A stretch of 11,762 bases of DNA from Thermoplasmata archaeon (GCA_021790415.1 JAJYDZ010000021.1:1-11762), one strand, 5' to 3'; numbered from the stretch's first letter, positions 1 to 7,308 are shown. Translations and numbers: made by a program. Notes: generated by a model not told the origin, from the letters alone.

Positions 1-21
1 GAAGCTAAAGAGTGGTCATTA

Positions 22-843
22 ATGGAAGAGAGCCCTTTAAGGCTCATAACTTCAAATCTGGAAGAACTAAGGAAAGTTTTAATCAATATATTAAAGGTTT
101 TTTTTGCGTTCTTTCTCCTGTTCTTTTTTTTCAAGGAACAACCAATAATAATTTATGGTTATAACATTCCCTTCATATATCCATCACCATATTTCAACAT
201 GGGCGACCAACTTTTTGGTGCAATAAGGTATCATCTTATCCATAAAGAATTTACACTGATTTTAATAAACTCTACAGATGGTGTCGTTGCAGATCTTTAC
301 TCCTGTTTATTCCTAACCCTTATTTGCAGTTCACCTTGGATCACGTACCAGCTTTCTTCTTTTATATCCCCTGCACTGAAGGCAAATGAAAAGGCAGCAA
401 TTAAACAGGTTTTAATACCGGCAGTTCTCCTATTCATATTTGGATCGTTCATAGGCCTTTATTATGTTGCCCCAGACGTTTTTACAATATTGTATTACTA
501 CGATTCTGGGCTTGGGGCACAACCAACAATGAGCATAACCAGTTTTGTATCATTTTTTCTTATCTATGTTCTTACGTTCGGAATGGCCTTTGAGACCCCC
601 ATAGTAATGATTGGAGTAACGAGGGCTGGACTCGTTCCTTCAGATTATTGGTTCAAGAACTGGAGATATGCCGTTGTTGGAGCACTAATATTTGGAGTTA
701 TTTTCTCTCCGGGTATGATTGGCTTCACTATGATGCTTCTTGCAATTCCAATAATCCTTCTATACTTTGTTGGGGCATATGTTTCAAGGAAATTTGAGAA
801 GAAAAAAGATGAGAATGTAATAGATATTCCATCAAATCAATGA
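22..843 (+). CDS. tatC: Sec-independent (twin-arginine) protein translocase subunit TatC
   Basis: TatC is the membrane receptor of the Tat pathway. It recognises twin-arginine signal peptides and, with TatA, exports folded (often cofactor-containing) proteins across the cytoplasmic membrane. The 273-residue length fits the family (E. coli about 258), and about six hydrophobic segments are visible. Hallmarks present are LEELRK near residue 13 (Glu14, Glu15, Arg17, the cytoplasmic N-terminal recognition element), FISPALKANEK with Glu123 in the first cytoplasmic loop, and FGMAFETPIV with Glu191 in a membrane segment. The first transmembrane segment is very Phe-rich (residues 27-37) and is encoded partly by two T8 runs. 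The ATG overlaps a TAA at 20-22 in the +2 frame, so an upstream gene probably ends there. The tatC frame is also open back to base 1, so a start outside the window cannot be excluded, but this ATG puts the LEELRK element at the usual distance from the N-terminus. It converges with, and overlaps, the operon on the other strand. Confidence 0.93.
   Translation: MEESPLRLITSNLEELRKVLINILKVFFAFFLLFFFFKEQPIIIYGYNIPFIYPSPYFNMGDQLFGAIRYHLIHKEFTLILINSTDGVVADLYSCLFLTLICSSPWITYQLSSFISPALKANEKAAIKQVLIPAVLLFIFGSFIGLYYVAPDVFTILYYYDSGLGAQPTMSITSFVSFFLIYVLTFGMAFETPIVMIGVTRAGLVPSDYWFKNWRYAVVGALIFGVIFSPGMIGFTMMLLAIPIILLYFVGAYVSRKFEKKKDENVIDIPSNQ
802..807 (-). terminator. T6 run, possible terminator for the nuo operon
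   Basis: On the minus strand this is TTTTTT, 25 bases past the stop of the crotonase gene and inside the 3' end of tatC. Archaeal RNA polymerase can terminate at short T-tracts without a hairpin, and this is the first such tract after the last gene of the operon. The call rests only on position and composition. Confidence 0.25.
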
Positions 844-1566
844 TCTCTTTGATTCAAGTTCCTTTATACGCACTGTAGAAGTATCATAACTTTTTATGAA
901 CGATCTATACTCCCTCATTATGGCTGGATCTGGGAATCTCTGCAGTTTTGCGATGGAAAAGATTTGAAAATTTAATCCCGCCATTACATTTTTGACCCAC
1001 TTAACTGGATCGTTAGTATCAGGATCAATGATGTCTGCAATTCCAAGTTTAAAAGCTTCTTCACCGGTTAATATTCTTGAAGTCAATATATTTCTGTATG
1101 CGATCCTGTTACCCACCCTTTCCTCCATAATGGCTGGTGGGATCATTAAGGACGGGATTCCGAATTCATAATCTGGGAACCCCATTCTGACATTCTGATT
1201 TACCTGCATAAAATCATTTGCCAGAGCAAGTTCCATACCGAGACCAAGGCATCTACCCTTAACTGAAACGAAAAATGGCTTCCCTGAACTTCGAATCATG
1301 TTATATATTGCTGATGAAGTATCGAAAACTGTTAAAAGCCATGAGTTATCCCTTAGTCGTTTACAGGAACCGTCATAACCAACTGAAAAGTCTTTCCCCC
1401 TGGTTTTTATTAAGATCCCCCTTATTGAATCTTCTGATATAAATCCAGATACTGCAGAAGCAATGCCCATCAAAACCTCTATATCTATAACGTTCTGATC
1501 TGGGTTGGAAATTTCTATGATCCCAATATCGTCAAGCTCCTCCTTTACAACTTTTTCATTCATCAT
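832..1566 (-). CDS. Enoyl-CoA hydratase/isomerase (crotonase) family protein
   Basis: A 244-residue cytoplasmic crotonase-fold protein, slightly short for the family (about 255-260). These enzymes bind acyl-CoA thioesters and stabilise an enolate in an oxyanion hole. The first oxyanion motif is DFSVGYD (residues 59-65). The second region is GRCLGLGMELALAND (104-118), where Glu112 aligns with E. coli/rat-type catalytic Glu144, followed by GFPDYEFGIP (129-138). At the second catalytic position, usually Glu in the PE motif, this protein has Asp132. The middle Gly of the usual GGG is Leu109. Hydration is therefore not certain; isomerase, hydrolase or another CoA chemistry is possible. MenB signatures are not apparent, so a naphthoate synthase role is not supported. 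It is the last gene of the nuo operon, 11 bases after the 91-residue gene, and starts with tandem ATG codons (1566 and 1563) behind only a weak AAGG. It converges on tatC with a 12-base overlap. Family membership is clear; substrate unknown. Confidence 0.85.
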   Translation of the reverse strand: MMNEKVVKEELDDIGIIEISNPDQNVIDIEVLMGIASAVSGFISEDSIRGILIKTRGKDFSVGYDGSCKRLRDNSWLLTVFDTSSAIYNMIRSSGKPFFVSVKGRCLGLGMELALANDFMQVNQNVRMGFPDYEFGIPSLMIPPAIMEERVGNRIAYRNILTSRILTGEEAFKLGIADIIDPDTNDPVKWVKNVMAGLNFQIFSIAKLQRFPDPAIMREYRSFIKSYDTSTVRIKELESKRSLI

Positions 1567-1577
1567 TGAATGCCTTA

Positions 1578-1853
1578 TTAATACATTGTTAGATTAAATC
1601 GGTAGTCTGCCTCCTCGAACGTTTTCCTATTGCTAATGTTGAGAACCTTTGAGATTCTCTCCATTTCCTTAGAGAATTCTGTAGTTAATTCTCCCCTCCT
1701 AACCTGATTCCATTCCCTACCAATTATTATTCGTTTGGCACGTTCATTATACAGAAATTGTTCTCCGTTTTTCCTTAGCTCATGGATTACCTCTGCAGCC
1801 TTCTCTTCATCAAGCCCTCGAGATAGTTCCATTATTATTTCTTCTGTTTTCAA
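1578..1853 (-). CDS. Conserved-looking small soluble protein, function unknown (nuo operon distal gene 2)
   Basis: I do not recognise this 91-residue protein. It is highly charged, with no membrane segment, signal peptide or cysteine, and looks largely alpha-helical (an amphipathic stretch at residues 1-30 and another at about 58-84). The start is TTG at 1853. It overlaps the TGA of the preceding gene (TTGA), and a good SD, GAGGTG at 1863-1868, lies 9 bases upstream. The ATG at 1860 is in another frame. Tight coupling to the gene before it and to the complex I operon suggests co-production with complex I, for example as an assembly or accessory factor, but that is only contextual inference. 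No metal-binding or catalytic motif is visible. Confidence 0.75.
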   Translation of the reverse strand: MKTEEIIMELSRGLDEEKAAEVIHELRKNGEQFLYNERAKRIIIGREWNQVRRGELTTEFSKEMERISKVLNISNRKTFEEADYRFNLTMY

Positions 1854-2197
1854 AGGTCATCACACCTCTTTGAGTCAAAATCCGGAAACTTTAAGTTATA
1901 TCTGTCCCTTGAATATTCACAATAATAGACAAAATTTTCAACGAATGATTTGTAATCCTCAATCTGAAAAATATTTTTTTCCATCAAAAACTCCCCCAGA
2001 TCAGAAGAACTGATATTTCCCTGTAAATATTCCTTCATTTTTGTTAGAAAGAGGATATGATCAGGATACTGTTTTCCGCCAATGTCTGCAAATCTCTTCA
2101 GTCTCCTTAAGCTTGATTCTATCCTCTCCATTGCGTCAGTGGGTTCTCCATATAGAAGCGCTGATTTTATTATTTCAAGATCAACAACAGGATTCAT
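1850..2197 (-). CDS. Small soluble protein, function unknown (nuo operon distal gene 1)
   Basis: I do not recognise this 115-residue protein. It has no transmembrane segment or signal peptide, is predicted helical, and has an aromatic-rich C-terminal third (FVENFVYYCEYSRDRYNLKF, ending at about residue 104) with two cysteines that form no obvious cluster motif. The first half (residues 8-35) resembles a pair of short helices of helical-repeat type, but I cannot assign a fold. I chose ATG at 2197 because GGGGTG at 2203-2208 sits 5 bases before it. A GTG two codons upstream (2203, overlapping the nuoN TGA as GTGA, giving 117 residues) is the alternative, but it lies inside the SD. It directly follows nuoN and overlaps the next gene by 4 bases. 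Assembly or peripheral subunit roles for complex I are possible but unproven. Confidence 0.75.
   Translation of the reverse strand: MNPVVDLEIIKSALLYGEPTDAMERIESSLRRLKRFADIGGKQYPDHILFLTKMKEYLQGNISSSDLGEFLMEKNIFQIEDYKSFVENFVYYCEYSRDRYNLKFPDFDSKRCDDL
1863..1868 (-). promoter_or_regulatory. Shine-Dalgarno site setting the TTG start of the 91-residue gene
   Basis: GAGGTG on the minus strand lies 9 bases before TTG 1853. It is only 2 bases from the out-of-frame ATG at 1860, too close to serve it. It therefore supports the unusual TTG initiation codon. Confidence 0.6.
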
Positions 2198-2199
2198 AT

Positions 2200-3630
2200 T
2201 CACACCCCAAATAAACCAGAAACATAGGTTTGAATTGTTGGAAATTCATAGATGAGTGCTACAAGGACAAACATAAGAATTGCGGCTATTACTATTGGAT
2301 AATACACAGACGGTGAGAGATCAAACTCATTATCACTGTTTCTCCTAAACATTATGACTATCAACCTCAAATAATAGAAAACGGACAAAGCACTGTTGAC
2401 TATGGCTATCACCGCAAGCCACCATAGCTGTCCACTTATCAATGAGAGGAACAGGTAGTACTTAGCAAAGAATCCAGCAGTTGGTGGCACTCCTGCCAAG
2501 CTTATGAGTAGAATGATTATAGAGACAGCAATAACCGGGGATTTCCAAGCCAACCCGGAAAGATCATCAACGTTTGCATTTTCCTTCTTCACAAGACCTA
2601 CGGAGAAGAATGCCCCACCTTTCATAAAAATGTATACCAATGCATAGAACATTCCTGCAAGTATGGCAAGATCAACTGAACTTGAAGAATAATTGTTTGA
2701 TACAACAGCAAGCACCAAGATAAGGTAACCTGCCTGAGCAACACTGGAATATGCAAATACCCTCTTGAGATTTGTTTCGGATAAGGCAGCTATGTTACCA
2801 TAGGTCATAGTTATTATAGATATAATAACGAACAGATAGAAAATATCCGTATGATCTGGAGAAAACCCTACAAGGAATATTCTCATTATAATAAGAAAGG
2901 CAAGAACTTTGGTCCCGGTGGAAAGAAATGCTGACACAGAGTTGGGTGAGCCGTCGTATGTATCGACCGCCCATTGATGCATCGGAACAAGTGCAAGTTT
3001 AAACCCGTATCCAACGAAAAGGAATATCATTGCAATCAGAACTGAATGAGATTGTAGAGAAACTACATTCTCCATGCTAAATGTTCCAGCTGAAATGTAA
3101 TAGAATGCAGAACCAAAGAGGATGAAGGAAGTTGCAATTGTACCTGTGAAAAAGTATTTAGTCGCTGCTTCAAGATTCCTTCTGGATTTTCCAAATGCCG
3201 TCAGGATGTATGTTCCAATACTAACACCCTCAAATGCAATGAAAATTACTATAAGATTCAAGCTGAAAGCAGCCACTATCATTGAAATATTAACAAACAA
3301 CAGCGTAGCATAAAACAACTCTGGCTTCTCGTGTACCTCCCTTGTAGAAGGAAGAACCATATAAATTGAAGAAATAAGCATTATTATTGCAAAGTATAAC
3401 CCAAAGTCATTTATCTGTAAAATTCCAGAGAATATGGAAGAAGTGGATGAGTCAAATATGAGCAGAAGGAATATTGCAATGATCAGGGAAACGAAAGATA
3501 TTACAGAATATATTCTAGGATTCTTATATCTTAGACCCATTAAGAGCATTACGAATGCCATTACGCCAAGGAATAGCTCCGGATATAGCGTGGTAAAATC
3601 CACGGTTTGCAGCATGTTTATAAAATTCAT
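2200..3630 (-). CDS. nuoN: NADH-quinone oxidoreductase-like complex I, antiporter-like subunit N
   Basis: A 476-residue polytopic membrane protein (about 14 helices expected), one of the three Mrp-antiporter-like proton channels of the membrane arm and the one nearest the quinone arm. Family landmarks: Glu134 in TM5 (IAFEGVSIGTYIL), Lys211 in TM7 (YGFKLALVPMHQWAVDTYDG), Lys241 in TM8 (STGTKVLAF), LKRVFAYSSVAQAGY at 288-302, Lys337 in YIFMKGGAFF, and Lys390 in TM12 (GFFAKYY). The full set of charged proton-path residues is thus retained, in contrast to NuoM next door. Length is normal. The ATG follows the nuoM TAA with no gap, and GGGGTG at 3640-3645, 9 bases upstream, is its SD. It is the last core complex I gene of the operon; the 115-residue unknown gene follows directly. 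Confidence 0.97.
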   Translation of the reverse strand: MNFINMLQTVDFTTLYPELFLGVMAFVMLLMGLRYKNPRIYSVISFVSLIIAIFLLLIFDSSTSSIFSGILQINDFGLYFAIIMLISSIYMVLPSTREVHEKPELFYATLLFVNISMIVAAFSLNLIVIFIAFEGVSIGTYILTAFGKSRRNLEAATKYFFTGTIATSFILFGSAFYYISAGTFSMENVVSLQSHSVLIAMIFLFVGYGFKLALVPMHQWAVDTYDGSPNSVSAFLSTGTKVLAFLIIMRIFLVGFSPDHTDIFYLFVIISIITMTYGNIAALSETNLKRVFAYSSVAQAGYLILVLAVVSNNYSSSSVDLAILAGMFYALVYIFMKGGAFFSVGLVKKENANVDDLSGLAWKSPVIAVSIIILLISLAGVPPTAGFFAKYYLFLSLISGQLWWLAVIAIVNSALSVFYYLRLIVIMFRRNSDNEFDLSPSVYYPIVIAAILMFVLVALIYEFPTIQTYVSGLFGV

Positions 3631-5112
3631 TTAAAGGAACACCCCAACATATTTTGAAATTGCACCGAAGATAAGATTGGGATATATACCCAAAACAAAG
3701 ATTAGTATTAATAGTGACCCAAGGACCATTATGTCGTGCCTTCCAATATCCTTAATTGATCCAAGTGTTTCATTGTAAGGGCCATAAAGAGCTCTTTGAG
3801 CGGCCCATACATGATATGAAGCTGTTATTATCATACCAAAAATTACAAGGAATATTAATGGACCCAGTATGGCATAAGATGCTGCAACCACAGAGAATTC
3901 TGAAATAAAGCCAGCAAATCCTGGAAGACCAAGCGAAGCTAGGAGTCCCCCAAGGAATATTGATGAAAGTATGGGCACTTCCCTGTGTATTCCACCTAAA
4001 CTGTGTATATTCTCCTTTCCCGTTTTACTTTTAATTGCAAATAGAGTTGCAAATAAGAGTGCAATTATAAGACCGTGAGCTAAAATCTGATATATGCCGC
4101 CGGTGAGTTCCTGAATACCATAAGAACCAGTTTCCATAATACCAACCCCAAAGGAGATGTTTACAAAACCCATTGAAGCTGCGCTTGCAAATGCTAACAT
4201 TTTCTTCAGATTATTTTGCATCATTGCAACCAGTGCAAAGTATACCAGGCTGATAATTCCAAGGGAGATGATAATCCATGAAACTGATGACGGAATGATG
4301 GAAGCTAAAGGAAGCAGAATCGCGAAAAATCCATATCCGCCCATTAAAGAGAGACCGCCCGCAAGTATTACTGTAACCGGATAAGGAGCAGAATTATAAG
4401 CGTCTGGTAACCATGAATGCAATGGGAATGATGGCATTTTAACAAGAAACGCGAAGAGAAAGCCGAATATAACGAAATATTTCCAGAATACTGGAATTGC
4501 TGTCCCATCGATGAACTGACCTGAAAGAAGAGTGGTCATATTAAGCGTAAATACATTGTTCAGGCTATAGTAAAATGCAAATAATGTAAGTATTGAAAGA
4601 AGAAGAAACACTGAACCCAGCTGAGTGTAAATAAAGAACTTAAGTGATGCTGACTCTCTTTTCTCCCCACCGTATATTGCTATTAGAAGGAAAACAGGTA
4701 TAATTACTACTTCCCAAAAAATGTAGAAAAATATAAAATTCCTCGAAATGAGAAGCCCGAATAACCCAACTTCTGTAAGCATCATTAAACCGTAGAAAAG
4801 ACTTCCATATTTTCCATTTTTGGATGTATATAATGCAACTGGCATTATTATGGTTGTCAGGAAGAGCAATGCAAGAGTCAACGAAGATACGCCAGAAGTA
4901 AAGTTTATTCCAATTGAGGGTACAAGTGAAAGCCTGTAATTGGAAATAATACCGCCGTCGTAGCCGGACCAGAAATTTAAAAGAGCATATATGAAAACCA
5001 GCAATAATATTATGAGAGAGGAAATCATTGATATTTCCCAGGATTTTTTCTTCACAAAAAATGCTGAAATTGAAAGTATAATCAGCAATAAAAATATGGA
5101 AACCATAAACAT
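3631..5112 (-). CDS. nuoM: Complex I antiporter-like subunit M
   Basis: A 493-residue polytopic membrane protein (about 14 helices), the middle antiporter-like proton channel. Visible landmarks: Glu134 in TM5 (FWEVVIIPVFLLI), Lys225 in TM7 (VKMPSFPLHSWLPDAYNSAP), LKKMLAFASAASMGF (302-316), His346 in the broken helix (ILAHGLI), and Glu405 in TM12 (LPGFAGFISEFS). The last is glutamate, as is typical for NuoM. Two usual polar residues are missing in gap-free alignment with my recollection of E. coli NuoM: the TM8 lysine (E. coli Lys265) is Leu256 in AGGLSLMGGYGF, and the histidine of the SHMGF motif is Ser313. The ATG directly follows the nuoL TAA, with a GGGGGGA SD 6 bases upstream (5119-5125). 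It is clearly nuoM by order and motifs; what is open is how well the channel pumps. Confidence 0.97.
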   Translation of the reverse strand: MFMVSIFLLLIILSISAFFVKKKSWEISMISSLIILLLVFIYALLNFWSGYDGGIISNYRLSLVPSIGINFTSGVSSLTLALLFLTTIIMPVALYTSKNGKYGSLFYGLMMLTEVGLFGLLISRNFIFFYIFWEVVIIPVFLLIAIYGGEKRESASLKFFIYTQLGSVFLLLSILTLFAFYYSLNNVFTLNMTTLLSGQFIDGTAIPVFWKYFVIFGFLFAFLVKMPSFPLHSWLPDAYNSAPYPVTVILAGGLSLMGGYGFFAILLPLASIIPSSVSWIIISLGIISLVYFALVAMMQNNLKKMLAFASAASMGFVNISFGVGIMETGSYGIQELTGGIYQILAHGLIIALLFATLFAIKSKTGKENIHSLGGIHREVPILSSIFLGGLLASLGLPGFAGFISEFSVVAASYAILGPLIFLVIFGMIITASYHVWAAQRALYGPYNETLGSIKDIGRHDIMVLGSLLILIFVLGIYPNLIFGAISKYVGVFL

Positions 5113-7005
5113 TTAAAATCCCCCCAGCAGTTCCACGATCAACAGAATTATGGAGATTCCTATAACGAGAACAACAAAATAATATTCAATTATACCGTTT
5201 TGCAGTCTTCTAAAAAATGAACCCAATCTTAATGTTCCAGTTCCTAAGGCCTCTATGGATCTACTAAAGTATGATTCGAACGTTGAAAAACCAGAAGATA
5301 ATGGTATAATTCCCCTTTCCGCAATATCATTAGTAAAGAGCGTATCCAGATAGTATTTGTTCTTGACAATTCTATATAATCTGCTCTTTCTCAAATCCAA
5401 AGACATCCATCCACTTGTTGCATAAAGCGGTATTGTTATTAGAAGGCCGAGAAGAACCATCATGGAAGGCGCTAATGATACGATATATGGAATCGATATA
5501 TGAATAGTGTTTGCATAGATGAAATCATAGAAGAGGTATTGAAATTGCCCCATTACCAGCGCGATAATAGCTAGAATTATAAGTGGAATTAATACTATTT
5601 TGGATGGATCTTTGGCCTTGCTTGCCAATTCAGATCTGGGCTTTCCCAGTGCAGCAAGGAAAAAGAATCTGAATGTATATATTGTTGTTGTTAGAGCTCC
5701 AAGAATCAACATTAACCATGGCAGGAATGAAAAGAGCGAGTAGCCGTTAGAACTAAAGAATTTCCAACTTGCGTCTATTATAGTATCCTTTGAATAGTAT
5801 GAAGCCGTGAATGGAAGAGCTGACAAAGTTATTGCTCCTATGAACATGAGTGTCATTGTAGCAGGCATTCTCCTCCACAAACCACCCATTTTTTTTACAT
5901 CTCTTAATTCCATCATTGTTAGAAGTATTGCACCGGCAGCAAGGAATAGAAGTGCTTTAAACACGGCGTGAACCATTGTATGGAACAGAGCAAATGAGAT
6001 TGCACTATCTCCAATTATACTTCCTATACCAAGAGCTGCAAACATGTATCCCAACTGACTGATTGTTGAATATGCAAGTATACGCTTGAGATCGTTTACC
6101 ACCATACCTATTGTTCCCGCAAATAGCGCTGTGAATGCTCCTATAAATAAAACAAAATCTAGGGCAGCAGTTGAGTGGAGATAAATTGGATATACCCTTG
6201 CCACCAGATAGACACCTGCCGTTACCATTGTGGCTGCATGGATTAAAGCAGAAACGGTAGTTGGGCCCTCCATTGCATCAGGAATCCATACATGCAGGGG
6301 AAATTGTGCTGATTTGCCTGCGGCCCCTCCCATGAAAAGAAGCCCTATTATGGTCAAATTTGTTGTTCCCACATAATTGAGAATCTGAGGCCAGCTGGCC
6401 GGATTAACAATGTATGCAATGCTGAGCGGTGACGCCACTTTATCAGCAAGAGTAACATACAAAATACTTAGACCTATGAGAAATAGAAGATCGCCTACCC
6501 TTGTGACAATGAACGCTTTCTTAGCAGCTGATGAAGCATTTGGTTTGAAATACCAGAAACCTATCAAAAGATAGGAACATACTCCTACAAGTTCCCAAAA
6601 AAGGAAAAACTCTACAAGATTTGATGATACTGATAATCCCAACATTCCCCCAGTAAAAAGAGCTGTCTCTGCGAAATAGACGTGCTTGTTTGGGTCCTTT
6701 CCCATATAATATAATGCAAAGAGATGGATCATAAGTGAGACAAATGATACCATTAAGATCATAACAAGGGCAAGATGATCTATGTAGATACCTGCATTAA
6801 TATCCCCGAACCAGTTGAAAGACTGATATATGGGTGATGAAGTACCTCTGATTTGCAAATATACCATAAAGGAAAGAATGAACGATATGAGGATCGAAAT
6901 TGTTGCTATATATCCTGCAAGGTTTCTCTTATATCTTCCAACTGTGTAAGATATTGGGAAAGCGATTATTGGACTTAGAAAGATGAACCATTCATAATCA
7001 ATCAT
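5113..7005 (-). CDS. nuoL: Complex I antiporter-like subunit L with lateral helix
   Basis: A 630-residue membrane protein and the distal proton channel of the membrane arm. Motifs: Glu138 in TM5 (FLFWELVGVCSYLLIGFW), Asp172 (TRVGDLLFLIG), Lys231 in TM7 (AAGKSAQFPLHVWIPDAMEG), His256 (SALIHAATMVTAGVYL), LKRILAYSTISQLGY (306-320), His346 and Lys350 (MVHAVFKALLFLAAGA), and Lys406 in TM12 (ASYYSKDTII). All the charged residues expected of the channel are present. The C-terminal part has NKYYLD (549-554), a long amphipathic stretch to about 605 with the LQNGIIEYY element, and a final hydrophobic helix, matching the lateral helix HL plus TM16 that clamp the membrane arm. The start at 7005 is backed by AGGTGG at 7010-7015; the gap to the nuoK stop is 1 base. 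Confidence 0.97.
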   Translation of the reverse strand: MIDYEWFIFLSPIIAFPISYTVGRYKRNLAGYIATISILISFILSFMVYLQIRGTSSPIYQSFNWFGDINAGIYIDHLALVMILMVSFVSLMIHLFALYYMGKDPNKHVYFAETALFTGGMLGLSVSSNLVEFFLFWELVGVCSYLLIGFWYFKPNASSAAKKAFIVTRVGDLLFLIGLSILYVTLADKVASPLSIAYIVNPASWPQILNYVGTTNLTIIGLLFMGGAAGKSAQFPLHVWIPDAMEGPTTVSALIHAATMVTAGVYLVARVYPIYLHSTAALDFVLFIGAFTALFAGTIGMVVNDLKRILAYSTISQLGYMFAALGIGSIIGDSAISFALFHTMVHAVFKALLFLAAGAILLTMMELRDVKKMGGLWRRMPATMTLMFIGAITLSALPFTASYYSKDTIIDASWKFFSSNGYSLFSFLPWLMLILGALTTTIYTFRFFFLAALGKPRSELASKAKDPSKIVLIPLIILAIIALVMGQFQYLFYDFIYANTIHISIPYIVSLAPSMMVLLGLLITIPLYATSGWMSLDLRKSRLYRIVKNKYYLDTLFTNDIAERGIIPLSSGFSTFESYFSRSIEALGTGTLRLGSFFRRLQNGIIEYYFVVLVIGISIILLIVELLGGF

Positions 7006-7006
7006 G

Positions 7007-7306
7007 TTACCACCTGATCTCCTTTAGGAGTGAAATCGTGATCTTCCCATATTTTTTATATATTGACACAAGGAGACTAATTCCGACAACCGATTCTGCA
7101 GCTCCGATAGCTATTGCAAATAGAGCAAGGATGAGTGGCGACACACTCCCACTGGATATACCAATTGCAACTAGGCTGAATATGGATGCGTTTAGCATCA
7201 GTTCGATTGATATGAGCATCTTTATTCCAATGTTCGATGTCATTACACCTGCTAAACCTATTGTAAATAACAAAAGTGATATTAATTCTGCAATATAAAG
7301 AAACAT
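7007..7306 (-). CDS. nuoK: Complex I membrane subunit K
   Basis: A 99-residue, three-helix membrane protein, homologous to ND4L/MrpC. The two buried glutamates that carry protons in this subunit are present: Glu35 in SIELMLNA and Glu71 in GAAESVVGISLLVS. The Arg-Arg pair of the first cytoplasmic loop (E. coli Arg25-Arg26, 11 and 10 residues before the first Glu) is replaced by Ser24-Asn25, leaving Lys29 as the nearest positive charge. Length is standard. The ATG lies 2 bases past the nuoJ C-part stop, with GAGGA at 7316-7320 as SD, 9 bases upstream. It sits between the split nuoJ and nuoL as in most nuo/fpo operons. Confidence 0.96.
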   Translation of the reverse strand: MFLYIAELISLLLFTIGLAGVMTSNIGIKMLISIELMLNASIFSLVAIGISSGSVSPLILALFAIAIGAAESVVGISLLVSIYKKYGKITISLLKEIRW

Positions 7307-7308
7307 TA

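Noticed and set aside
2..22. End of an upstream gene in the +2 frame (six codons then TAA overlapping the tatC ATG)
   Set aside because: Plausible as a TAATG junction, but six residues are too few to call or name a gene.
891..895. T5 run as terminator of tatC
   Set aside because: It is only five T's, 48 bases past the stop, with no supporting context; many similar runs occur in this AT-rich sequence.
832..1566. Crotonase gene as menB (naphthoate synthase)
   Set aside because: It would fit a quinone operon, but it is shorter than MenB and the characteristic MenB active-site segments are not seen.
1735..2013. Plus-strand open frame opposite the two small unknown genes
   Set aside because: Its product is Ser/Pro-rich with no family look. 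It lies antisense to two genes with good SDs and operon context, so it is a shadow.
2200..7005. L, M, N genes as a multisubunit Na+/H+ antiporter (Mrp) or membrane hydrogenase
   Set aside because: The presence and order of A, B, C, D, H, I, J and K with quinone-site residues, and the NuoL lateral helix, identify a complex I operon.
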